Origin: Brevibacillus reuszeri | GTDB lineage: Bacteria > Bacillota > Bacilli > Brevibacillales > Brevibacillaceae | Assembly (NCBI RefSeq): GCF_002897295.1 | Contig: NZ_BEXF01000007.1 | Location: 186,001-250,000 of the forward strand | Length of the DNA: 64,000 nt | Reading direction: 5' to 3' | Shown: piece by piece, positions 16,743 through 25,785 of the stretch | How positions within the stretch are numbered: the stretch's first letter is position 1 | How the letters are laid out: every line of letters starts with the position of its first letter | Program-made: the position numbers and the translations under genes | The notes under the pieces: model-generated | Seen by the model: the letters and a program-made list of their open reading frames with translations, nothing else | Told to the model about the DNA's origin: nothing | The model's database searches: none

Positions 16743-17693
16743 TTACTTAACAATGTGTGTCCCTGCTTTGCTCAAAATCGCATCTTTTAAACTTTCGGGA
16801 TTGGTGATGATTACACTTGTCCCATTTTTCTCCAAAAAGCTCAAGCTAGCCTCGATTTTTGGCAGCATACTGCCTTTTGCGAAATGTTCTTCAGCCACAT
16901 ATTGCTTGGTTTCCTCGACAGTGATACGCTCCAGTGCCTTTTGATTCGGTATGCCGAAGTTGATGCATACCTGTGGAACACCTGTAGTAATAATCAGCGT
17001 CTCTGCATCGATTTGCTCTGCCAGCAAGCTAGTAGCAAAATCTTTGTCAATGACGGCGTCGATGCCCTCATACGTATTTTCATTTGTTTTCACAACCGGG
17101 ATACCGCCTCCGCCAACAGCGACCACTACATATCCCGCTTCAATCAACGATTTGATAGCGTCTTTTTCTACAATGTCGATCGGCTTTGGTGAAGAAACGA
17201 CTCTTCTGTATCCTCGACCGGAATCCTCGATAAACACCCAATCCTCATGCTCTTTTTGCATTTCTTCCGTCTGCTCCAGCGTGAAAAAGGAGCCGACTGG
17301 CTTCGTTGGATTTTGGAAGTTCGGGTCTTCACTGCTAACTTCTACCTGTGTGATTACACTAGCAACTTTTTTATTGATTCCTCTTTTGGCAAACTCGTTT
17401 GTTAAAGCTTGCTGGATCTGGTATCCGATTCCCCCCTGTGTATCTGCAACGCAATTCACCAGTGGGACTAAAGGCATCTGTGCTACTTCGCTCGCAATTT
17501 CGCATCTTTGAAGAGCAAATCCAACCTGTGGCCCATTTCCATGAGTAACGACAACATTGTATCCCTCTTGAACCATATCAGCGATATTTACCGCCGTTTC
17601 ACACACGGCTTCGTATTGGTCTTGAATGGTATTGCGACCATTATCCTTGACCAATGAATTTCCTCCGATTGCAACAATAACTAATTTTTCCAC
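16743..17693 (-). CDS. arcC: carbamate kinase
   Basis: The 316-residue enzyme makes ATP, ammonia and carbon dioxide from carbamoyl phosphate and ADP. Family motifs are VAIGGNSLV at the start, VTHGNGPQVG, and VAVGGGGIPVV in the substrate region. I chose GTG at 17693 because GGAG precedes it by 8 bases; the ATG at 17714 lacks a ribosome site. It follows the AllF, AllG and AllH genes and an NCS1 transporter, as in the allantoin gene sets of enterobacteria, where this enzyme harvests the carbamoyl phosphate released from oxalurate. There is no arginine deiminase nearby. Confidence 0.93.
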   Translation of the reverse strand: MEKLVIVAIGGNSLVKDNGRNTIQDQYEAVCETAVNIADMVQEGYNVVVTHGNGPQVGFALQRCEIASEVAQMPLVPLVNCVADTQGGIGYQIQQALTNEFAKRGINKKVASVITQVEVSSEDPNFQNPTKPVGSFFTLEQTEEMQKEHEDWVFIEDSGRGYRRVVSSPKPIDIVEKDAIKSLIEAGYVVVAVGGGGIPVVKTNENTYEGIDAVIDKDFATSLLAEQIDAETLIITTGVPQVCINFGIPNQKALERITVEETKQYVAEEHFAKGSMLPKIEASLSFLEKNGTSVIITNPESLKDAILSKAGTHIVK

Positions 17694-17710
17694 TGAACTG
17701 ACTCCTTTTG

Positions 17711-19192
17711 TCATGATACTTTTGCAAGTGTTTCTCGCTTTTCATTGTTGCTTGGTTTATTCCATTTGTAGCAAAGGGCATACAAGACGCTTGATATGAT
17801 CAACCCGCTAATGAACGCTGACTTACTGATGGTGGCCAGCACGATCACATTCGGCAGGAAAGCGCCAGATAGCGTAATCATAAAGCTGACGATCAATACG
17901 CCGCATGCCATCATATTAAATCCGTTTTTGTATTCCCCGTTTTCACCTGGTTTCACGTAGATCGCAGATAAATCGAGCTTCCTTTTTCGTTCAATGAAGA
18001 AACTAACCAGCATGATCCCTGTAATAGGTCCGTACATAGAGCCTATAAAGCTATAGAACATATACAGGGCTGCTGTTCCATTCACAAGCTTCCAGGGCAA
18101 AATGATGGTGCCTAGAATGGCTGTTACAATAGCCGCTGATTTTACACTAAACACTTTTGGAAAAAGCGCAGTCATTTGTAGACCTGATGGGAGTAAATTA
18201 CCAAACACAACATAGCTAGTCGAACCTATATTCAGTGCCAGTAATAAGATTATCACGGCAACAGGATTACCAATTTGATCAATCGCAGCTACTATATCAA
18301 AATTAGTTAAGCCAAACGCGATTTGTGTTCCAACCAACAATCCTACTGACGTAATCGCAAATAGGATATAGGATACAATCATCCCCAGCGGTAAACCCAC
18401 CACCGGAGCCTTTGGTGTTTTTGCTCTTTGCGTAAGGTCTGCAATGTTTACAATAGGGCCACCCCAGTTTGATACCAATGCACTTACACACGCGATGAAT
18501 ACAAGCCAATTTTCAATTGGTTTGGCAGGAACATAAGCAAAGATCGGACCAAATCCGCCAGCCACCTTGATCGCCCAAATCGCTGCGCCAACGATGAAAA
18601 TATAGATGATCGGCGAAGACCATTTGCTAAACAAGCTAAGAATTTTCATTCCGCCCAGGAACAAACCAACCGTAATGACCCACAGGATCACAAAGGAAAG
18701 GAGAGTTGGGAAATCTAATCCGAGAAAATCAAACCCTGGGAGCAAATCCATATAGCCAGGGAATATTTTCGTAAAAATGACATTAAACGATTGTGCACCA
18801 ATAATCGTTTTTGTTCCGAAAAACACAACACCAGCAATAAGCCCGCGACATATGGCAGGAATGACCGAGCCTTTTACGCCAAAGGAGCTTCGCAACAGCA
18901 TCGAATACCCTATTCCATATTTCGTTCCTGCATAGCCGTTCAACACATAGCCAATCGAAACGATTATGGCAGCAGTCATGACTGCCCATAAAACTTGTGG
19001 AACGGAAAGTCCGAGCACAAAGAAACCAGCAACTGTCATATACGACATGAGATTGTGCACAGCGCCCATCCAAACCGTAACGTAGTTATAGACGCCCCAA
19101 TCTCGTGTCTCAGCTGTTTTTGGTAAAACTTCTTCTGAATAACCGTACGATTTCAGTTCTTCATGAGAAATGCTCAATTTCGAAAGCTCCAT
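17711..19192 (-). CDS. NCS1-family transporter with altered substrate-site residues
   Basis: The 493-residue protein has about 12 membrane segments and the NCS1 layout, starting with DWGVYNYVTVWMGAVHN. In the third helix region, where nucleobase and hydantoin transporters have tryptophan and glutamine four residues apart, this protein has F124 and K128 (VVFFGTKTIIG). The ATG at 19192 has GGAGG 8 bases upstream. It lies between allG and the carbamate kinase gene and probably imports the operon's substrate. The lysine suggests an anion such as oxalurate, oxamate or allantoate; that is inference. Confidence 0.85.
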   Translation of the reverse strand: MELSKLSISHEELKSYGYSEEVLPKTAETRDWGVYNYVTVWMGAVHNLMSYMTVAGFFVLGLSVPQVLWAVMTAAIIVSIGYVLNGYAGTKYGIGYSMLLRSSFGVKGSVIPAICRGLIAGVVFFGTKTIIGAQSFNVIFTKIFPGYMDLLPGFDFLGLDFPTLLSFVILWVITVGLFLGGMKILSLFSKWSSPIIYIFIVGAAIWAIKVAGGFGPIFAYVPAKPIENWLVFIACVSALVSNWGGPIVNIADLTQRAKTPKAPVVGLPLGMIVSYILFAITSVGLLVGTQIAFGLTNFDIVAAIDQIGNPVAVIILLLALNIGSTSYVVFGNLLPSGLQMTALFPKVFSVKSAAIVTAILGTIILPWKLVNGTAALYMFYSFIGSMYGPITGIMLVSFFIERKRKLDLSAIYVKPGENGEYKNGFNMMACGVLIVSFMITLSGAFLPNVIVLATISKSAFISGLIISSVLYALCYKWNKPSNNEKRETLAKVS

Positions 19193-19221
19193 GTTGTCAC
19201 CCTCCTGTGCGTCCATCCTTC

Positions 19222-19260
19222 AACCCGACTCTCGTAGCAAAAACTTTCGAAAGTCGGGTT
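19222..19260. promoter_or_regulatory. intercistronic hairpin before the NCS1 gene
   Basis: AACCCGACT (19222-19230) and AGTCGGGTT (19252-19260) pair perfectly, with the palindrome CTTTCGAAAG inside the loop. No T tract follows; probably an mRNA processing or stability element between allG and the transporter gene. Confidence 0.5.
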
Positions 19261-19290
19261 ATTACTAGATGGGCACCTGGCAAATTGGTA

Positions 19291-20715
19291 TTAGCTGATT
19301 TTCTCACTCAATGCAAGCAGCGCTTTTTCAAATGCTTCCATCGGTGGGTGCGTAATTCCCGCACCAATCATGCCAATCCCTGCATCCTTATGGGCAATCG
19401 CTGTATTGATAATTGGCAGAATGCCTGTTTGCACGACTTGGCGAATATCGATACCAGTTGGTACACCTTGGAAGTTCAAGAGTGGGATTGTCACGTTTGG
19501 ATTTTCACCCAATGTGATTTCTTTCATTTTGGTTGAATAGCCGATTGCTTCATCAACCGTTCCACCTACCAGAGCTACGATCGCTGGTGCTGCTGCCATC
19601 GCAAAGCCGCCGATTCCATATGTCTCAGTGATCGCACTGTCCCCGATATCCAGACCGGAATCTTCTGGTTTGTAGCCGGCAAACATCGGTCCAACTACTT
19701 TTTGTGCTGGACCCACGAACCAAGTATTGCCTGGCATACCGCTTACACGAATACCGAAATCAACGCCGTTACGAGCCATGGTTGTGACAACAGTGGAGTA
19801 TTCAATTCCATGAGCTGCGTCAAGCGCACATTTGCTCATTGCCATCCAGGTCGGACCAGAGAAGTAATCACTGCTTGCTACGAAGTCGAATACTTCACGT
19901 TTTTGTTCCTTCGTAAAATCTGTCTCCAGAATGTAAGGAGTCAGCGCTTGAATCAACAGGCTTGTACCTGCATTGTTGCGGTTATGGCACTCGTCACCCA
20001 TGTGCAAAGCCTGGGCAAGCATGAGGCGCAAATCGATTTCGCCTGCAATTTTCATCGCATCGCGCAGCATTGGACCCAATACGTCGCGCATCCAGTTCAA
20101 ACGAGTGATCACACTTTCATCGTTTGCACCCATGCGCAAGATTTTTGCCATTTGCTCACTCATGTTAGTGAAAGCGATGTTGCCATACGTTTTGTTTTTA
20201 ACCACGTGCATGAACATCGAAGCCGAAGTCACACCCGCCATGGAGCCTACGCAATCGTGCTCGTGGCAAGGGGAGAACGTGATTTCACCAGAAGCTGCTA
20301 CCTTCTCTGCTTCCTCGATGTCTTTTGCCAGTCCTTCAAATACGATCGCCCCAGTAACGGCACCTCTCATCGCACCACACATGCGATCCCAAGTAATTGG
20401 CGGACCGGAGTGCAGAATCGTTGTTTTCGTCATACCTGGAACGACGTTAATCGCTTGGTCATAGCCGATTAGCACAGGCTGGGAATTGATGATGCGCTCA
20501 ACAGCCAGCTTGTTTGCTTCCTCAATTTTTTGTTCCAGCGCAGCGTTTTCCAGGCTGTCCAATGCTTTAATGATTTCTGGCTTTCCGCCGCCTGGAGGCT
20601 TCCATTCCAAATGAATGGCGTCTGCATTTTGCTTTTTAATATCATCTTTGAAAAATTCGATCCCTACGTTGATCGCATGAATTTTACCGGTAAAAAGCTC
20701 GTTGATTTTACTCAT
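19291..20715 (-). CDS. allG: AllG-like subunit of oxamate carbamoyltransferase (DUF1116, YlbE family)
   Basis: The 474-residue soluble protein matches the DUF1116/YlbE family, with GPPITWDRMCGAMRGAVTGAI, FSPCHEHDCVGSMAGVTSASM and HMGDECHNRNNAGTS as conserved blocks. In Escherichia coli AllF, AllG and AllH together form oxamic transcarbamylase, which turns oxalurate and phosphate into oxamate and carbamoyl phosphate. The gene starts 2 bases after the AllF stop with AGGGG upstream. All three subunits plus carbamate kinase are present here. The same fold could serve a related ureido acid. Confidence 0.88.
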   Translation of the reverse strand: MSKINELFTGKIHAINVGIEFFKDDIKKQNADAIHLEWKPPGGGKPEIIKALDSLENAALEQKIEEANKLAVERIINSQPVLIGYDQAINVVPGMTKTTILHSGPPITWDRMCGAMRGAVTGAIVFEGLAKDIEEAEKVAASGEITFSPCHEHDCVGSMAGVTSASMFMHVVKNKTYGNIAFTNMSEQMAKILRMGANDESVITRLNWMRDVLGPMLRDAMKIAGEIDLRLMLAQALHMGDECHNRNNAGTSLLIQALTPYILETDFTKEQKREVFDFVASSDYFSGPTWMAMSKCALDAAHGIEYSTVVTTMARNGVDFGIRVSGMPGNTWFVGPAQKVVGPMFAGYKPEDSGLDIGDSAITETYGIGGFAMAAAPAIVALVGGTVDEAIGYSTKMKEITLGENPNVTIPLLNFQGVPTGIDIRQVVQTGILPIINTAIAHKDAGIGMIGAGITHPPMEAFEKALLALSEKIS

Positions 20716-20717
20716 GG

Positions 20718-22262
20718 TTAAACCCCTTTCGCCACAAATTCTCTAGCCAGCAGACCAGCATTTGTACTGCTGCTTGCGATTGTCACGCCTGCGTCCATCA
20801 GCTTTTGCACTTGATCCTCGAATTTAGGGCTGTCCAGATCGGTTCCCATTACATAGCCGAGGATTTCCAAGTGTCTGCCTTCTTTTTCAGCCAATTGCTT
20901 CGCTTCGATAATTGCTGGCAGCATAACCCCAACCGGATCTTCATGAGAGCCAAAGCCTAGAATGAAGTCCATCACAATAACGCCAACAGAAGGATCCTTT
21001 GCTTCCTGTAGGAATCTGGCGATACGTGTGGATGGGTCAATCATTGGATGCGGCTTGCCGTTTGTGAAATCGTCATCTCCCATGTCCAGGAACGTATGAG
21101 CGATGCTCTCGTGCAGGTTTTTCAGCTTGTATTCCGGTTTCTTTTGAATGTTGCTATATACGTCTTCATAAGTATCCATCGCCAGGTACATCGCTTCATC
21201 ACACAGCGTTCCGCCGCAGAACAATCCGCGAATGTACTTTTGCTCCGGAGTCAATTTTGCGCGTACTTCTTCAATCAAAGGCCAGTTGAGTGGACGCTTG
21301 TTGAGCTCATCCTCGTTGGCACCTGCCAGGACAACTGCTTTGAGGGCAGCTTCTTTAGTCGTTTTGGCAAAATGTCCGCCAGCTGCTACGACTGCAGTTT
21401 CTTCTCCGCCGATGAAGTAGACAACGACTGGCTTTTTGCAATTTTTGATCTGTGCCAATACTTTTTCTTCCACACTCGGTGCTGGTGGCTTGGAAATGAG
21501 TACGATTACTTTTGTCGCCTCGTCCTCGTCCAGTGCCTTCATTCCGTCCAGCATCATGATGCCGCCTACTTGCTCGCTCAGGTCACGGCCACCTGTACCA
21601 ATCAGCTGGGTAATACCGCCGCCGAAGTCGTGAATACGCACGCTTACTTCTTGGCTGCCTGTACCGGATGCGCCGACGATTCCGATGTTGCCTTTGCGAA
21701 CAGCGTTTCCGAAGCACAGCGCTACGTTGCCAATGATCGCAGTACCGCAGTCAGGTCCCATCATCAAGAGGCCTTTTTCATGAGCGAACTGCTTCAGTGC
21801 GATTTCATCCTCGATGCTTACGTTGTCAGAGAACAGCATTACATGCAGATCGTTTTCCAACGCTTTTCTCGCTTCTCTCGCTGCGAACGCACCGTTTACG
21901 GAAATAACAGCCAGGTTTGCTTCTGGAATGGATTTTGCCGCCGAATCGATGGTTGCGTATTTGATCTCGGTTTTGCCCTTGGTGTCACCTTTTTTCGTGA
22001 ACAGCTCCTCGATACCCACATACGCACTCTCGCACAGCTCATCTGTCGCTGCTTTTACCACGATCATCAAATCGCTAGTTTTCGCTGCTTCCAGCTCAGG
22101 TGTGAGCAATCCTACGTTGCGCAGCACCTCTTTGTTCATTTCTGTACCCATGGCAATTACTGCTTGCTCTACCCCTTCAATCTGATTCGCTTTGGTCGAA
22201 AGCGACATCAGAGACACGGAGTCAAAATACGTGCTCTCTTTAATCACGACTTTAATAGACAT
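20718..22262 (-). CDS. allF: AllF-like subunit of oxamate carbamoyltransferase (FdrA family)
   Basis: The 514-residue protein belongs to the FdrA family, built like the alpha and beta chains of succinyl-CoA synthetase joined together: a nucleotide-binding Rossmann part with GIVGASGTGSQEVSVRIHDFG and a C-terminal part with VIVMDFILGFGSHEDPVG. The family acts in carbamoyl transfer with AllG and AllH. AGGAGG lies 6 bases upstream of the ATG, inside the end of allH; the two overlap by 19 bases. Full length, with no sign of damage. Confidence 0.88.
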   Translation of the reverse strand: MSIKVVIKESTYFDSVSLMSLSTKANQIEGVEQAVIAMGTEMNKEVLRNVGLLTPELEAAKTSDLMIVVKAATDELCESAYVGIEELFTKKGDTKGKTEIKYATIDSAAKSIPEANLAVISVNGAFAAREARKALENDLHVMLFSDNVSIEDEIALKQFAHEKGLLMMGPDCGTAIIGNVALCFGNAVRKGNIGIVGASGTGSQEVSVRIHDFGGGITQLIGTGGRDLSEQVGGIMMLDGMKALDEDEATKVIVLISKPPAPSVEEKVLAQIKNCKKPVVVYFIGGEETAVVAAGGHFAKTTKEAALKAVVLAGANEDELNKRPLNWPLIEEVRAKLTPEQKYIRGLFCGGTLCDEAMYLAMDTYEDVYSNIQKKPEYKLKNLHESIAHTFLDMGDDDFTNGKPHPMIDPSTRIARFLQEAKDPSVGVIVMDFILGFGSHEDPVGVMLPAIIEAKQLAEKEGRHLEILGYVMGTDLDSPKFEDQVQKLMDAGVTIASSSTNAGLLAREFVAKGV

Positions 22263-23146
22263 GCCCTACCTCCTGCTTCTATATTGAGTTCCAAACCACA
22301 GACCAGCCCCAGCGCCATGTCTGTTCCTGATGATGAGCCTATCGCCAGCACCTTTTCCAAAGCTCCCAGCAGCTCCTCTACCGTGCCCTTGGACAAGGCT
22401 TGGAGCAGGCTCACGACAGATTCTCGAACTTGTCCACTAGCTGCCTTTTTTACCATCATGTAGCTGATTTCATTCGTTAATTGTTTTGCTTTTAATGCTA
22501 TTTCTTCTAAAAAATGGCATGATAAATAGTAGGGGGTGCCCTGCATATTCGCTATGCTGAACAATCCCACTAAAAAATCGTCACCAGAAGGTGTTAATCC
22601 TGGTCCAAGACCCACAAGTCCTAGTGCATGCTGCACAGCGACCTCGCTCTTGCCTGCTGCCAATGCTTCTCGTAGCAAGCCTGATCGCTGCAGGAGCATA
22701 TTGGACATTTCTGCTTCAAACGGTGTGGACGGTCGGGAATTTCTCTTCATACCGCCGCACTTGCCATGAGCAGCAATATATTCCTTCATGAACGCGATAT
22801 CTACTTTTAGAGTTTCTATGTTGGAAGGATAGGGAGGCAGTGTGCACTCCCACTCTTTTGCTTGCGTAGCTGCGATTTCTATTTTATTGCCAATCTGTAG
22901 CGTCTGGCCCTGTGACAGAACGCGGTCGCCCACTTCCAGCCCTGTCTCATGAAAGCGTTTTACATCAAGGACTAACGTGTTTGGCCCATTATCCAGTTGA
23001 TCACAGGCGATCGTATACAACTCGTTATTTTGATCACACTGCAGATTGATCGTTCGCTCGAAAATACTGTGAACCTTCCCGCTAAAGCTTGAGCTTGCCA
23101 ATATCCGCAAAAACTCGGCATCGCCAGACAGTGCGTGAATGTGCAT
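22244..23146 (-). CDS. allH: AllH-like subunit of oxamate carbamoyltransferase (DUF2877)
   Basis: The 300-residue protein carries the DUF2877 hallmark GLVGLGPGLTPSGDDFLVG and a late SSSGTDMALGLVCG block. It completes the AllF-AllG-AllH set. The ATG at 23146 has no good ribosome site and lies 7 bases after the ankyrin-gene stop, so translation probably depends on ribosomes finishing that gene. A longer frame to 23221 overlaps the ankyrin gene and is less likely. Confidence 0.85.
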   Translation of the reverse strand: MHIHALSGDAEFLRILASSSFSGKVHSIFERTINLQCDQNNELYTIACDQLDNGPNTLVLDVKRFHETGLEVGDRVLSQGQTLQIGNKIEIAATQAKEWECTLPPYPSNIETLKVDIAFMKEYIAAHGKCGGMKRNSRPSTPFEAEMSNMLLQRSGLLREALAAGKSEVAVQHALGLVGLGPGLTPSGDDFLVGLFSIANMQGTPYYLSCHFLEEIALKAKQLTNEISYMMVKKAASGQVRESVVSLLQALSKGTVEELLGALEKVLAIGSSSGTDMALGLVCGLELNIEAGGRACLLKS

Positions 23147-23153
23147 GGAGGAA

Positions 23154-23762
23154 TTACTTCGCTCCCGCTTCCAAAAGGATTTGCTCGATTTCTGTGTAGC
23201 CTTTTCTTCTAGCCAGCTCAAGTGGAGTGACGCCGTATTTATCTACCATGTGAACATTCGCACCGTGCTCAATCAAAAGCTTGATGATCGTTTGTTGTCT
23301 TTCTCCGCCATCGTTCAAGATGATCGCTTCAATCAGTGGCGTCCAACCGCAAATGTTGGTATGATTCACATTGATTTCAGTCGTAGTCAAAAGCTCACGT
23401 ACGATTTCAACATGACCTTTTTCACTTGCAGGTGTAATCCCTACCCCACCAAAGCGCGTGAGCAAATCGATGTCCGTACCTGCTTGAATCATCATTTTTA
23501 CAAGCTCCAGCTTGTTGTTGATGCAACCGTACAAGAACGGATTGAAGCAAGTTTCATCTTGTAAATCAATGTTTGCACCTGCATCTACTAAAAACTGTAC
23601 GGCTTCATACTGGTCGTTCATTGCAGCAATGAGGATGGCTGTGCGCTTTTGTCTGTTTCTAACATTGATATCAATGCCTTGCGCCAGATGCTGCTTCAGT
23701 GCATCGATATCGCCCTGGGCTGCGGCATCGTGAAATGCTTGTACTACGCTTTTGTCCGTCAT
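23154..23762 (-). CDS. ankyrin-repeat protein, first gene of the AllFGH operon
   Basis: The 202-residue protein consists almost wholly of five to six ankyrin repeats (FHDAAAQGDIDALKQHLAQG, TAILIAAMNDQYEAVQFLVDAG, TPLELARRKGYTEIEQILLEAG). It has no signal peptide or catalytic motif. The ATG at 23762 has GGAGG 6 bases upstream. It leads the transferase operon and precedes AllH by 7 bases, suggesting a scaffold or regulator for the three-subunit enzyme; there is no direct evidence for this. Confidence 0.85.
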   Translation of the reverse strand: MTDKSVVQAFHDAAAQGDIDALKQHLAQGIDINVRNRQKRTAILIAAMNDQYEAVQFLVDAGANIDLQDETCFNPFLYGCINNKLELVKMMIQAGTDIDLLTRFGGVGITPASEKGHVEIVRELLTTTEINVNHTNICGWTPLIEAIILNDGGERQQTIIKLLIEHGANVHMVDKYGVTPLELARRKGYTEIEQILLEAGAK

Positions 23763-23825
23763 ATTCGCCCTCCATGTACCCGTATTGAAAAATAAATTAG
23801 ACAACTAAACCATTCTTACAGCATT

Positions 23826-23854
23826 ATTTTAGACAGGAAGTATGCAAACGTCAT
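23826..23854 (-). promoter_or_regulatory. candidate promoter of the ankyrin-AllHFG operon
   Basis: On the minus strand ATGACG (23849-23854) and TAAAAT (23826-23831) are spaced by 17 bases; the -10 box matches at 5 of 6 positions. Transcription would begin about 55 bases before the ankyrin start. Confidence 0.55.
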
Positions 23855-23886
23855 TGTGTAACGAAACTAAAAAAACTCAGATTCAA

Positions 23887-23903
23887 TTGTGCACATTGCA
23901 CAA
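23887..23903. promoter_or_regulatory. perfect inverted repeat, candidate PucR operator
   Basis: TTGTGCA (23887-23893) and TGCACAA (23897-23903) flank a 3-base centre. The repeat sits in the divergent spacer and overlaps a possible -35 box (TTGTGC) for the pucR-like gene, with TATATC 16 bases on. Confidence 0.5.
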
Positions 23904-23941
23904 AGACCTATATCTCCAACATACCGAGGGAGTGAATACGG

Positions 23942-25636
23942 ATGCTGACCATTAAAGATTTACTCCAGATCAAATCAATAGATGGAATAAAGATCATCGC
24001 AGGAGAGCAAGGCATCGATAATGTCGTCTCCATCGTCAATATCATGGAAAACCCGGATGCGTTCGACTGGCTTTCTTCTAACGAATTGCTTTTATCGACT
24101 GGTTATATTTTCAAGGATAATGAGGAATTGCAAAATAAAATCATCAAAGAGCTGGCAGAAATCAATTGCTCCGGGCTATGTATAAAGATGCACCGTTACT
24201 TCGATCGTATTCCGCAAAACATGATCGATCATGCGAACAAGTACGGACTGCCACTGTTGGCCCTGCCTTTTGAATATACGTTGTCCAAAGTAATTGCCAT
24301 CATCAATGAAAAAGCATCAGGGCGCTATGATTTGTTGAACCGTAAAACATTAGATATGCACAATGCCCTTTTTCGCATCGCGCTTGAGGGAGGGGGAATT
24401 GACCGGATTTCCTCCGAGCTGGCAGAGACCATAGGCAACCCGCTGCTCATTTTGGACAGGGACTGGAACCTGTTACACTACACCGAAATCAGACAAAATC
24501 CCGTCCCGCTAAAGTCCTGTCTGACGCTCGCAAAAAACAGACCGGTCTTCACCCGTGAATTCACGGAAAGCATCCCGAAAAATATTAGCCAAATTAAAAA
24601 ATCGATCAAGCGCATTTATCATGGAAAAGACCAGGAAATCAAATGCCGCGTGCTTCCTGTTGCTGTAGCCAATTACATTTATGGCTATATCGTCGTCTGG
24701 CAAACTGTTCGAGAGCTGACCGAATTTGACTATATCGTCCTCGAACAAGCCTCGACGATCATGGCATTGGATCGCATAAAAGCCCGGGAGATTGAGGAAG
24801 TAAAGCTAAAAATTAGGCAAGACTTTTTCGACGATCTGCTTACGGGAAAAATTACATCGAGCGATTCGATCCAGACGCTGTGTGACCTGCATGGCTTAAA
24901 ATCGACGTACATGTACTACTGTGCCGTCATCAACATCGAGCCGATAGAGCTGGAAAATTTGCAGGACATGGTCGATCGCAAGTATGAGCTGGATCGGATC
25001 GCCAAAAAATGTGTAGATATTGTCTATGATTACGCGAACAAAGCCCACGGGGAGATCACATGCTTTTATCGCAACAACCGGATTATCATTCTCGTGGGAC
25101 AAAATGAGCACAAGCCGCCAACCTCTGTCAGCGAAGCCAGACAGTTCGCTACCGAGCTGCGCACGACTCTGCAAGAAAAGATCAAGAAAACGACGTTCTA
25201 CATGGGAATCGGCAGGCAATACAAAACAATTACTTCCCTGCACAAAAGCTTTTCCGAAGCACATGAAGCGATCCGGCTGATGCAAAAATTCGATAGAAAA
25301 GGGAACGTCTCTCACTTTGACGACTACTCCGTCTACCATTTTCTTGATTCCAATATTAAAGACATCGAGCTGGAGGATTTCTTCTTAAAACAGCTGGGTA
25401 CCCTCTATGAGCACGACCATGCTTTTGGTACAAGCTTTATGAGCACTCTGGAAAATTACTTTGCGTATAACCAAAATGTGAGTGAAGCAGCCAAAGCGAT
25501 GTTCATTCACCGCAATACGTTTATTTATCGGATCGACAAGATCAAGGAGCTACTGAACATGGACCTGAAAAACTCCGAGGAGCTTTTGCAAATTCAGCTC
25601 GCTCTCAAAATTGGCAAGCTGCTGCACAAAGAATAA
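23942..25636 (+). CDS. PucR-family transcriptional regulator
   Basis: The 564-residue regulator has the PucR purine-catabolism domain at the N-terminus (MLTIKDLLQIKSIDGIKIIAG, then IMENPDAFDWL and ELLLSTGY), a central GGDEF-like/CdaR-like part, and the C-terminal PucR helix-turn-helix (NYFAYNQNVSEAAKAMFIHR followed by NTFIYRIDKIKELL). PucR proteins control purine and allantoin use in Bacilli. It is divergent from the AllFGH operon, with 179 bases between the starts, and is its most likely regulator. GAGGGAG precedes the ATG. Confidence 0.92.
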   Translation: MLTIKDLLQIKSIDGIKIIAGEQGIDNVVSIVNIMENPDAFDWLSSNELLLSTGYIFKDNEELQNKIIKELAEINCSGLCIKMHRYFDRIPQNMIDHANKYGLPLLALPFEYTLSKVIAIINEKASGRYDLLNRKTLDMHNALFRIALEGGGIDRISSELAETIGNPLLILDRDWNLLHYTEIRQNPVPLKSCLTLAKNRPVFTREFTESIPKNISQIKKSIKRIYHGKDQEIKCRVLPVAVANYIYGYIVVWQTVRELTEFDYIVLEQASTIMALDRIKAREIEEVKLKIRQDFFDDLLTGKITSSDSIQTLCDLHGLKSTYMYYCAVINIEPIELENLQDMVDRKYELDRIAKKCVDIVYDYANKAHGEITCFYRNNRIIILVGQNEHKPPTSVSEARQFATELRTTLQEKIKKTTFYMGIGRQYKTITSLHKSFSEAHEAIRLMQKFDRKGNVSHFDDYSVYHFLDSNIKDIELEDFFLKQLGTLYEHDHAFGTSFMSTLENYFAYNQNVSEAAKAMFIHRNTFIYRIDKIKELLNMDLKNSEELLQIQLALKIGKLLHKE

Positions 25637-25785
25637 GAGCAGGTGCTACTTTTTGAACACCCATTTCTAGTTCATTGGACAGAGTGCCTAATTGCACCAA
25701 AATTTGTATAATCGAAATAAGAACGAGTGGCTTCTGCTAGTTTTACCCTTTTGCCAAATACATCTTCCTTAGGAGGAGAGGTTGC

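Noticed and set aside
19702-20472. 256-codon open frame antisense to allG
   Set aside because: Shadow frame, rich in His and Cys, without motifs or a ribosome site.
21048-22463. 471-codon open frame antisense to allF
   Set aside because: Its composition (many Cys, His, Phe) and opposite phase show it is a shadow of the real gene; no ribosome site and no family.
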